A DNA stretch of 5,460 nt, taken from contig DAOWES010000143.1 in assembly GCA_030638385.1 (NCBI GenBank), positions 1-5,460 of the forward strand, in the 5' to 3' direction. The translations under genes and the position numbers were made by a program. The notes beneath the pieces were generated by a model. It saw only the letters and a program-made list of their open reading frames with translations. It had not been told where the DNA came from and searched no databases. Positions 1-5,460 of the stretch are shown here, piece by piece. Every line of letters begins with the position of its first letter. The first letter of the stretch is position 1. The stretch is from Candidatus Cloacimonadota bacterium (GTDB taxonomy: Bacteria > Cloacimonadota > Cloacimonadia > Cloacimonadales > TCS61).

Positions 1-1
1 C

Positions 2-1039
2 GATAATTTTAAGATTATTACAGATAAAGATGAGTATGAAGCAAAATACATAATATTAGCTACAGGTTCAAAACCCAAAGAATTACCTTTTATGAAATTT
101 GATGGTGACAAAATTATGTCATCTCGCGATATTTTAAGTATGAAAGAATTGCCTGAAAGTTTAGTTGTAGTTGGCGGTGGTGTAATTGGTTGCGAATTTG
201 CTACCATCTACAATCAGCTGGGAGTAGATGTTCAGATTGTTGAATTTTTACCAAATTTAGTTAGCATGGAAGATTTGGAAATTTCTAAGAAATTGGCTTC
301 CAAGCTAAAACGAAACAAGATTAAACTGCATTTGAAAAAAGGTGTGGAATCTTATGAAGAAGTTGATGGTAAGATAAAATTAAATCTTTCAAAAGGCAAA
401 GATGTTATTGCTGACAAGGTTTTGGTGAGTGTGGGAAGAGCTCCGGTTTGTGATATTGAATTTGATGGTTTTGAACCGGAATTCGACAGAGATTTTATAA
501 AGATTGATGATGAGATGAAAACAAATTGCCAAAATGTATTTGCAATAGGAGATGTTACCGGGAAGTTGATGTTGGCTCATACAGCTAGCAAGCAAGGGTT
601 AATTGTTGCAGATATTATCAGTAATGAGCTTAAGGGCACAAATTTTGATATTATCAATTTGGATTACAAGAAAATACCTGCCTGTACTTTCACAAATCCG
701 GAAATCGGTAGTGTGGGGTATACTGAAGCAGAAGCAAAAGAAAAATTTGGTGAAATTGAAGTCGGAAAATTTCCTTTTACAGCAAATGGAAACGCAATGG
801 GCAAGGGTGAAACTTTCGGCTTAGTAAAGGTTGTGGTAAATGCCAAAGATCATAAAATTTTGGGTGTTCATATCATTGGCTTGCAAGCGACAGAGTTAAT
901 TGCACAAGCAGCTGCAATGATAGGGCTTGATGCAACAATTGACGATGTAAAAAAAATAGTATTTGCACATCCTACATTATCGGAAGCTGTGATGGAAGCT
1001 ATTGAAGATGTAGAAAATTTAGCAGTGCACATTGTATAA
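2..1039 (+). CDS. lpdA: Dihydrolipoamide dehydrogenase (E3), 5' partial
   Basis: This is a cytoplasmic FAD flavoenzyme that reoxidises dihydrolipoyl groups with NAD+, as E3 of 2-oxoacid dehydrogenase complexes or as L-protein of glycine cleavage. The frame is open from base 2 and gives 345 residues. The family is usually about 460-475, so roughly 115-130 N-terminal residues lie upstream, including the FAD-binding GxGxxG and the redox CxxxxC pair, which therefore cannot be checked. Visible in order are ATGSKP (visible residues 20-25), the NAD-binding VVGGGVIG with an acidic residue ending the second strand (IVEF, typical of NAD use), SVGRAP, the second FAD motif FAIGDVTG, and the dimerisation domain with FTNPEIGSVGYTE. 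The motif HPTLSE (His codon 968, Glu codon 983) supplies the catalytic His-Glu pair. An ATG at 92 is internal, not the start, because conserved ATGSKP lies before it. The stop is followed after 9 bases by lipA. The assignment to E3 rather than another disulfide reductase rests on HPTLSE and the lipoate neighbour. Confidence 0.95.
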   Translation, partial: DNFKIITDKDEYEAKYIILATGSKPKELPFMKFDGDKIMSSRDILSMKELPESLVVVGGGVIGCEFATIYNQLGVDVQIVEFLPNLVSMEDLEISKKLASKLKRNKIKLHLKKGVESYEEVDGKIKLNLSKGKDVIADKVLVSVGRAPVCDIEFDGFEPEFDRDFIKIDDEMKTNCQNVFAIGDVTGKLMLAHTASKQGLIVADIISNELKGTNFDIINLDYKKIPACTFTNPEIGSVGYTEAEAKEKFGEIEVGKFPFTANGNAMGKGETFGLVKVVVNAKDHKILGVHIIGLQATELIAQAAAMIGLDATIDDVKKIVFAHPTLSEAVMEAIEDVENLAVHIV

Positions 1040-1048
1040 GAGAGAATA

Positions 1049-1927
1049 ATGACTACATTGAGAAAACCTGAATGGTTGAAATCGAATAAACGTGGTTCAA
1101 GACGAACTAATGAACTAACAAAATATTTGCGTGAATATGATTTGGCCACAGTTTGTGAAGATGCAAAATGCCCCAATCGAGGTGAATGCTTTGATCAGGG
1201 AACTGCCACTTTTATGATTTTGGGTGAAACTTGTACTCGGAATTGTAGATTTTGTGCAGTAGATAAGACGCAAGATAAGCTTGCCGCACCGGATCCCAAA
1301 GAAGCTGTGCAAATTGCAAAACTTTCCGCAAAACTAAATTTAAAACATATTGTGGTAACAACTGTTACACGTGATGATTTACCCGATGGTGGTGCTGATC
1401 AATTTATAAAAGTAATAGAAGAAATAAGAAAGTATTGTAAGGATGATGTTTCAATTGAATTATTAATTTCGGATTTAAAAGGCGATCTGGAGCAAGTTGC
1501 AAAAATTGTTCGAGCTGCTCCGGATGTGTTAAATCATAATGTCGAGACTGTGAAAAGATTATATCCGGAGGTAAGGCCAATGGCAAATCTTGAGCAGTCA
1601 CTTAAGGTGCTTCGTAAAGCCAAAGAAGTAGATTCCAAAATAATTACCAAAAGTGGATTTATGGTTGGCTTGGGAGAGACAAAGAATGAGGTTATTTCTC
1701 TGATGAAAAAACTTCGAGAAGTAGATGTGGATATTGTGACCATTGGCCAATATATGCAACCATCTGCATCACATTATCCGGTTATGGAATATGTGCATCC
1801 CGATGTTTTTACCTATTATAAGCAAGAAGGTGAGAAGATGGGATTTTCCATTGTGGAGTCTGCGCCACTTGTTCGAAGTTCATATCATGCAGAGAAGGCA
1901 AGAGAAATTATAGGAAAAAGGAGATAA
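1049..1927 (+). CDS. lipA: Lipoyl synthase, radical SAM
   Basis: LipA inserts two sulfur atoms into protein-bound octanoyl groups to make lipoyl groups, using S-adenosylmethionine and two 4Fe-4S clusters in the cytoplasm. The 292-residue product has the lipoyl-synthase auxiliary-cluster motif CX4CX5C (Cys36, Cys41, Cys47), followed by the radical SAM motif CX3CX2C (Cys62, Cys66, Cys69, in CTRNCRFC). Near the end is RSSYHA (276-281), the conserved motif whose serine ligates the auxiliary cluster. VTRDDLPDGGA and LNHNVETV are further family blocks. The length is normal, so the gene looks complete and active. The ATG at 1049 lies 9 bases after the lpdA stop with a weak GAGAGA stretch (1040-1045) as the only ribosome-binding signal, so coupling to lpdA translation is likely (inference). 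Beside an E3 gene its role is probably lipoylation of the E2 or H protein that E3 serves. Neither an octanoyltransferase (lipB, lipM) nor lplA is present in the window. Confidence 0.97.
   Translation: MTTLRKPEWLKSNKRGSRRTNELTKYLREYDLATVCEDAKCPNRGECFDQGTATFMILGETCTRNCRFCAVDKTQDKLAAPDPKEAVQIAKLSAKLNLKHIVVTTVTRDDLPDGGADQFIKVIEEIRKYCKDDVSIELLISDLKGDLEQVAKIVRAAPDVLNHNVETVKRLYPEVRPMANLEQSLKVLRKAKEVDSKIITKSGFMVGLGETKNEVISLMKKLREVDVDIVTIGQYMQPSASHYPVMEYVHPDVFTYYKQEGEKMGFSIVESAPLVRSSYHAEKAREIIGKRR
1918..1923 (+). promoter_or_regulatory. Ribosome binding site of hpf inside lipA 3' end
   Basis: AAGGAG lies 6 bases before the hpf ATG at 1930 and is formed by the last sense codons of lipA (AAA AGG AGA, then TAA). 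It is a strong Shine-Dalgarno that fixes the hpf start and ties the two genes together in one transcript. Confidence 0.85.
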
Positions 1928-1929
1928 TT

Positions 1930-2454
1930 ATGCAAATTACAATCACTGCACGCCATTTTCACTTAACAGATGCGATTAGAGACCATGTTGAAAGTGGAAT
2001 GGAAAGAATCGAAAGATATTTCGATAATATAATCAATGTTCAAGTTGTACTAAAACTTGAAAAGGATCGTAATTACGCTGAGATAGTATTGCATGTTCCA
2101 AAGAACGATTTTAAGACCGAAGCAGTTGAGAGTAATATGTACCTCGCTATTGATAATGCAATCGATAAAATGGAGGTGCAGGTTAAGAAACTTAAAGGTA
2201 AATGGTCAGATCATAAAAGAAAAAGTTTGAAAGAAAGCTCTCAATTTGTTTATGCAAATCTTATTAAGGAAGGAGAGGTAACTCAAAGAGTTTCTACCAA
2301 GAGAATTTTTGCAGAAACATATAGTGTTGGTGAAGCTATTAGGCAGTTTAATGCTACTTCCGATCCATATCTCATCTTTAGGAATATGGAAACTGATAGG
2401 ATTAACGTTTTGGTGAAAAAAGATGAACAGCATTTTAAGCTTTTAGAACCATAA
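1930..2454 (+). CDS. hpf: Long-form ribosome hibernation promoting factor
   Basis: This is a ribosome-associated protein of the S30AE/RaiA family. Long HPFs bind the 30S decoding region through the N-terminal domain and pair two ribosomes into inactive 100S dimers through the C-terminal domain, usually in stationary phase or starvation. The 174 residues show an N-terminal S30AE domain at about 1-95, opening MQITITARH, with an amphipathic helix containing AIDNAIDKMEVQVKKLK. A short basic linker (about 89-117) follows. A C-terminal dimerisation domain at about 118-174 has TKRIF, the VGEAIRQF helix, FRNMETDRINVLVKK and a final LLEP, close to the usual FRNxxTxxINVxYRR pattern. Long HPFs are usually about 175-195 residues, so this one is at the short end, with a short linker. 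The start is fixed by AAGGAG 6 bases upstream. It sits 2 bases after lipA and is followed by a terminator, so it is probably last in the lpdA-lipA-hpf transcript. It is distinct from the short HPF/YfiA forms, which lack the C-terminal domain. Confidence 0.93.
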   Translation: MQITITARHFHLTDAIRDHVESGMERIERYFDNIINVQVVLKLEKDRNYAEIVLHVPKNDFKTEAVESNMYLAIDNAIDKMEVQVKKLKGKWSDHKRKSLKESSQFVYANLIKEGEVTQRVSTKRIFAETYSVGEAIRQFNATSDPYLIFRNMETDRINVLVKKDEQHFKLLEP

Positions 2455-2466
2455 GCCGATAACTTT

Positions 2467-2504
2467 ATGCGGGTTTGGATGGGCAGGCCCGCATTTTATT
2501 TTTT
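2467..2504 (+). terminator. Intrinsic terminator after hpf
   Basis: A perfect 7-bp inverted repeat ATGCGGG / CCCGCAT (2467-2473 and 2488-2494) can extend by four more pairs (two G.U, then T-A and G-C) to an 11-bp stem with a 6-base loop. It is followed directly by a T-rich run (2495-2504, TTTATTTTTT). This is a classical rho-independent terminator on the + strand, starting 12 bases after the hpf stop. It would end the lpdA-lipA-hpf transcript, or partly attenuate readthrough into hprK. There is no T run on the other side, so it is one-directional. Confidence 0.85.
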
Positions 2505-2516
2505 ATAGAAATTGTT

Positions 2517-2528
2517 AGGAAGGAAGGA
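2517..2528 (+). promoter_or_regulatory. Ribosome binding site of hprK
   Basis: The purine run AGGAAGGAAGGA contains tandem AGGA/AAGG matches to anti-Shine-Dalgarno, ending about 10 bases before the ATG at 2538. It decides the hprK start: the longer in-frame reading begins at a TTG at 2475 that lies inside the terminator stem and has no such site. Confidence 0.8.
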
Positions 2529-2537
2529 TACGATAAT

Positions 2538-3497
2538 ATGAATATTAAATTGAAAGACTTATTGCAGATGAAAGCGAAGGAACTATCCTTAACTCCCATT
2601 ACTAAACCGGTAACATTAAATAATGAGATCTCAAGTAAATATATCAGTCGTCCTGGTTTAGCGCTTGCCGGATTCTTTGAAAGATTTGCTTACAAACGTG
2701 TTCAAATTCTTGGAGAAACTGAAATTAGTTATATGCAGTCGATGAAAGATGAAGATTTGTATGATCGTCTGAAAGAAGTTCTTATCTATGATATTCCCTG
2801 TTTCATCGTAACCAAAGGCCTATCAGTTCCCAAACAGATGGTTTTTTTGGCTGAAGAGATGAAGATTGCTATTTTAAAATCTGCTTTAACTACCGATAAA
2901 TTCTTTCACCTTTTACGTAATTATTTAGAAGATCATTTTGCTCCAACGCGTACAGTTCATGGTACAATGATTGATGTGTATGGGGTAGGACTCTTACTTA
3001 CAGGTAAAAGTGGAATAGGTAAAAGTGAATGCGCTTTGGATTTGGTAGAGCGTGGCCATCGTATTATTACTGATGATGCAGTGAAAATAAAATTGGCCGG
3101 TGAGAATCTAATAGCTCTTCCAACTAATGATTTTGGTCATTTTATGGAGATACGTGGCGTTGGTCTCATTGATGTGGAAAAAATGTTTGGTATTCAGGCT
3201 GTGGGTCTGGAAAAGCAGATCGATGTGCAACTTGAACTTATGCCTTGGCAAGATAATATGGATTATGAGCGTATTGGTTTATCTGATAATTATGTAGATA
3301 TTTTAGGAGTGAAGAAACCGATTATTTATCTGCCAATTTCTCCCGGAAAAAACGTTTCAGTTATTATTGAAGTAGTTGCGATGAATTATATATTAAAAAC
3401 ATTTGGCTATGACGCTGCTAAGGTTTATACTGATAAACTTCAAAGTGAATTACTAAAAAAGACAGCATTACGTAAAAAACAAATTAGCAAAAATTAG
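2538..3497 (+). CDS. hprK: HPr kinase/phosphorylase
   Basis: This bifunctional cytoplasmic enzyme phosphorylates HPr on Ser46 with ATP or pyrophosphate and reverses the reaction with phosphate, setting the regulatory state of the PTS. From the ATG at 2538 it is 319 residues, the normal family length. The N-terminal domain (about 1-130) has SRPGLALAGFFERF (37-50) and RVQILGETE. The C-terminal kinase domain has His141 (VHGTMIDVYGVG), a Walker A loop GKSGIGKS (156-163), the acidic pair Asp179-Asp180, the HprK signature MEIRGVGLIDV (203-213), YERIGL with Arg245, and SPGKN (268-272) leading into IIEVVAMN. All motifs expected for an active kinase/phosphorylase are present. A TTG at 2475 would add 21 residues, but they are read from the terminator hairpin and do not look like protein of this family. 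The gene directly precedes ptsH, whose product is its substrate. It is preceded by a terminator with no obvious promoter, so its transcription start is uncertain. Confidence 0.96.
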   Translation: MNIKLKDLLQMKAKELSLTPITKPVTLNNEISSKYISRPGLALAGFFERFAYKRVQILGETEISYMQSMKDEDLYDRLKEVLIYDIPCFIVTKGLSVPKQMVFLAEEMKIAILKSALTTDKFFHLLRNYLEDHFAPTRTVHGTMIDVYGVGLLLTGKSGIGKSECALDLVERGHRIITDDAVKIKLAGENLIALPTNDFGHFMEIRGVGLIDVEKMFGIQAVGLEKQIDVQLELMPWQDNMDYERIGLSDNYVDILGVKKPIIYLPISPGKNVSVIIEVVAMNYILKTFGYDAAKVYTDKLQSELLKKTALRKKQISKN

Positions 3498-3520
3498 TAA
3501 TAATAATTTTTAGGTATTTA

Positions 3521-3530
3521 AAGGAGAGGG
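3521..3530 (+). promoter_or_regulatory. Displaced Shine-Dalgarno upstream of ptsH
   Basis: AAGGAGAGGG is a strong Shine-Dalgarno sequence but ends 22 bases before the ptsH ATG at 3553, much farther than the normal 5-10. A TTG immediately follows it at 3531, in another frame. The stretch between is TTGAATCCCC followed by eight A and TATA. A small GGG/CCC hairpin (3528-3530 with 3537-3539) could shorten the effective distance, but it is weak. The site is real as sequence; which start it serves is unclear. Confidence 0.5.
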
Positions 3531-3552
3531 TTGAATCCCCAAAAAAAATATA

Positions 3553-3819
3553 ATGATTAAGAAAACAATAATGATACAAAATAAACTTGGGCTACATGCC
3601 AGACCGGCTACAGTCTTAGTGAAAACTGCCATCAAGTATCGATCAGATTTTCGTATTAAAAAAGATGATATGGAGATTAATGGGAAAAGTATTATGGGGG
3701 TGATGATGCTTGCTGCAGAATTTGGTAGTGAGATCGAATTGATTACTGATGGTATTGATGAAGAATTTTTGATGAGAGAATTGATCGAACATTTTGAAAA
3801 CAAATTTGATGAAGAGTAG
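3553..3819 (+). CDS. ptsH: Phosphocarrier protein HPr
   Basis: HPr is the small cytoplasmic carrier that takes phosphate from Enzyme I on a histidine and passes it to Enzyme II proteins; HprK phosphorylates it on a serine for regulation. The 88 residues match the usual size. The active-site loop LGLHARPA places the phosphorylated histidine at residue 15, with Arg17 and Pro18 following. The regulatory site NGKSIMGVMMLA places serine at residue 46, so it is a true HPr, not a Crh-type protein (which lacks His15). An acidic C-terminal end follows (LIEHFENKFDEE). The presence of Ser46 agrees with hprK being the gene just before it. The start at 3553 gives canonical numbering, and an in-frame TGA at 3532 bars a long extension, yet no normally spaced ribosome binding site is seen. 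It ends 3 bases before ptsI, so the two are probably cotranslated. Confidence 0.97.
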   Translation: MIKKTIMIQNKLGLHARPATVLVKTAIKYRSDFRIKKDDMEINGKSIMGVMMLAAEFGSEIELITDGIDEEFLMRELIEHFENKFDEE

Positions 3820-3822
3820 AAT

Positions 3823-5460
3823 ATGAAAATATTAAGTGGAATAGCTGTTTCGCCAGGAATTGGAATTGGCCATGCCAAAATTATCAAACAAAAGCTTATT
3901 GAGATAGATAAGCATTCTATCGAGCAGGAAGATATACATAAAGAAGTTGAACGTTTTGAAAAAAGTTTGATTCATGTTATCAATGATATCGATAAGCTAA
4001 TTGATAACTATTCTAATAATAAAAATAATAAGCAGATATTAACCACTCATAAGATGATGCTGGAAGATCCGGAATTGATAGATAGAATAAAGGAGCTTAT
4101 CAGCAAAGAATTGATGAGCTTAGAAAAGGCAATTGATTTTCATTTTAACGAGATTGTTGCATTTTTTAATAAAATGGATAATGAATATATGTCTGAGCGT
4201 TCAAGTGATTATCAAGATCTAGCTTATCGTTTGCTTGCTCATGTCACCGATCAGAAAGAAGATTGCTTAGATGATCTTGATGAGGATTCTATACTTTTGA
4301 TGAGTGATATTACTCCTTCCAAATTGACTAGAATATTTAAACAACATATTTCCGGTTTGTGTACGGAAAAGGGTAGTAAAACCTCACACAGCTCCATTAT
4401 TGCCAGATCGATGAGTTTGCCAACAGTAGTTGGAATCGATCATGTTGTCGAGCAAGCGAAACACGGTGAGATTGTCATTATTGATGGTAATAAAGGCAAA
4501 ATAATATTAGATCCTGATGAGAAAACTTTAATATACTATCGTGAAATCTGGAAAAAAGAAGAACAAAAAAAGATAGAATTACAAGAAATTATCGATGTTG
4601 TAGCCAAAACAAAAGATGGTAAAAGAATAAAATTGAAATGCAATATCGAAATACCTGAAGAGTTGGAGCAGATTGCTTCACTCAACTCGGATGGAATTGG
4701 ATTAATGCGTACCGAATTTCTGTTTATCGATAAAGATGAACTTCCGGACGAGGATGAACAATATCAGATTTATAAAGAAATCGCCAATAAGATGAAGCCA
4801 CAGCAAGTGATAATTCGAACAATTGATGTGGGTGGTGATAAGCTTTCTAACATTTTAAATATCAGTAAAGAGGTAAATCCAAATTTGGGATGTCGAGGAG
4901 TTCGTATCTCTTTGCGAGATCAGGAAAATTTCAAAATTCAAATTAAGGCTATTTTGCGAGCAAATGAATTTGGAAATGTGGCGGTGATGTTTCCAATGAT
5001 TTCGAATGTTAATGAAATTAGAAAATTAAAATCGATTATCGAAGAATGCCAAGCCGAGCTGAGTGAAGCAGGCGTTGCAATTAATTCCGTTATTAAAATC
5101 GGCGTGATGATTGAAATTCCATCGGCAGCAATTAATTCTGATATTTTTAGCAAAGAATGTGATTTCTTTAGTATTGGAACAAATGATTTGGTGCAATATA
5201 CACTTGCTGTTGATCGTGGAAATCAATTAGTGGCTGATTATTATCAACCAACCAATCCCGCTGTTTTGAGATTGTTGAATATGACTATTGTTAATGGTCA
5301 TGAACAAAATCTTAGCATTAGTGTTTGTGGTGAGATGGCTTCCGAAGATAATTATATTAAATTATTGATTGGTCTGGGCGTTGATGAACTTAGTGTGAGT
5401 CCGGGCAGGTATTTGGCAGTTAAGGAAAAGATATTGAATTGTGACTATTCAAAAGCAAAA
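3823..5460 (+). CDS. ptsI: PTS Enzyme I (PEP-protein phosphotransferase), 3' partial
   Basis: Enzyme I autophosphorylates from phosphoenolpyruvate on a histidine and hands the phosphate to HPr, the first step of the PTS, in the cytoplasm as a dimer. The frame is open for 546 codons to the window edge. E. coli Enzyme I has 575 residues, so about 30 are missing. Domains in order are the N-terminal region with the HPr-binding helices (about 1-145, opening MKILSGIAVSPGIGIG), the swivelling phosphohistidine domain with TSHSSIIARS (His189), and the PEP-binding barrel from about 260. Barrel residues sit at E. coli numbers: Arg296 in LMRTEFLF, Arg332 in RTIDVGGDK, Arg358 in LGCRGVRI, Glu431 in MIEIPSAA, Asn454 and Asp455 in SIGTNDLVQYTLAVDRGN, Arg465 and Cys502 in SVCGEM. 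This means no net insertion or deletion up to there. The loop before His189 reads KGSKTSH rather than the common GGRTSH. A GAAGAG stretch (3811-3816) in the ptsH end may serve as ribosome binding site. PEP synthase and pyruvate phosphate dikinase are excluded by the domain order. Confidence 0.96.
   Translation, partial: MKILSGIAVSPGIGIGHAKIIKQKLIEIDKHSIEQEDIHKEVERFEKSLIHVINDIDKLIDNYSNNKNNKQILTTHKMMLEDPELIDRIKELISKELMSLEKAIDFHFNEIVAFFNKMDNEYMSERSSDYQDLAYRLLAHVTDQKEDCLDDLDEDSILLMSDITPSKLTRIFKQHISGLCTEKGSKTSHSSIIARSMSLPTVVGIDHVVEQAKHGEIVIIDGNKGKIILDPDEKTLIYYREIWKKEEQKKIELQEIIDVVAKTKDGKRIKLKCNIEIPEELEQIASLNSDGIGLMRTEFLFIDKDELPDEDEQYQIYKEIANKMKPQQVIIRTIDVGGDKLSNILNISKEVNPNLGCRGVRISLRDQENFKIQIKAILRANEFGNVAVMFPMISNVNEIRKLKSIIEECQAELSEAGVAINSVIKIGVMIEIPSAAINSDIFSKECDFFSIGTNDLVQYTLAVDRGNQLVADYYQPTNPAVLRLLNMTIVNGHEQNLSISVCGEMASEDNYIKLLIGLGVDELSVSPGRYLAVKEKILNCDYSKAK

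Noticed and set aside
868..1176. Minus-strand open frame of 102 codons across the lpdA-lipA junction
   Set aside because: It is antisense to two well-supported genes, with no recognisable motif. Other shorter antisense frames in the window are rejected for the same reason.
2409..2443. Possible promoter inside the hpf 3' end (TTGGTG, 17 bases, TTTTAA)
   Set aside because: The -10 element matches the consensus poorly, and such matches are common by chance in AT-rich DNA.
2475..2537. In-frame TTG upstream extension of hprK adding 21 residues
   Set aside because: It would start inside the terminator stem, has no Shine-Dalgarno, and the ATG at 2538 has a strong one and gives the normal family length.
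3489..3511. Inverted repeat AAAAATTA / TAATTTTT just after hprK as a possible terminator
   Set aside because: The 8-bp stem is made only of A-T pairs with a 7-base loop, so it would be unstable. The closely following ptsH and the functional link argue for continued transcription.
3510..3887. Minus-strand open frame of 125 codons over ptsH
   Set aside because: It is antisense to a certain HPr gene, has a low-complexity Ile/Ser/Phe/Leu-rich product typical of reading AT-rich coding DNA backwards, and lacks a recognisable domain.
4009..4034. AAT-rich short repeat (encoding SNNKNNK) as a tandem repeat or slippage site
   Set aside because: It lies in the open Enzyme I frame with downstream residues at exact E. 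coli numbering, so it is just an Asn/Lys-rich loop in AT-rich DNA.

Overview
The window carries six protein genes, all on the + strand and tightly packed. It is an ordinary-looking chromosomal core region of an AT-rich bacterium (GC roughly 35% by eye, not computed). No tRNA, rRNA, mobile element, CRISPR array or long repeat is visible, and no gene-free stretch exceeds about 85 bases. Base use looks even throughout, with no sign of transferred DNA.

Region 1 (2-2454) holds lpdA (5' end cut off by the window), lipA and hpf, with gaps of 9 and 2 bases. LpdA is the E3 subunit shared by lipoyl-dependent 2-oxoacid dehydrogenases and the glycine cleavage system. LipA makes the lipoyl group that such complexes carry. 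Hpf is a long-form ribosome hibernation factor. A convincing intrinsic terminator follows at 2467-2504, which suggests these three genes share one transcript.

Region 2 (2538-5460) holds hprK, ptsH and ptsI (3' end cut off). These are HPr kinase/phosphorylase, HPr and Enzyme I: the general phosphotransfer chain plus its regulatory kinase. HPr has both expected phosphorylation sites at their canonical numbers (His15 and Ser46). Enzyme I keeps its catalytic residues at exactly the E. coli numbers (His189, Arg296, Arg332, Arg358, Glu431, Asp455, Arg465, Cys502). HprK has its Walker A and signature motifs. No sugar-specific Enzyme II is seen in the window, so whether the chain feeds transport or only regulation cannot be decided here.

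The organism cannot be named with confidence. An hpf-hprK adjacency and a long HPF beside a lipoate gene in an AT-rich genome would fit a Gram-negative-type lineage such as an FCB-group relative (Cloacimonadota is my guess), but this is inference from gene order and composition only.

I found no previously undescribed system. The points most worth checking are the odd start region of ptsH (a strong Shine-Dalgarno too far upstream, beside a short TTG-started frame and an A8 run), the terminator placed directly before hprK with almost no room for a promoter, and a departure in the Enzyme I active-site loop.
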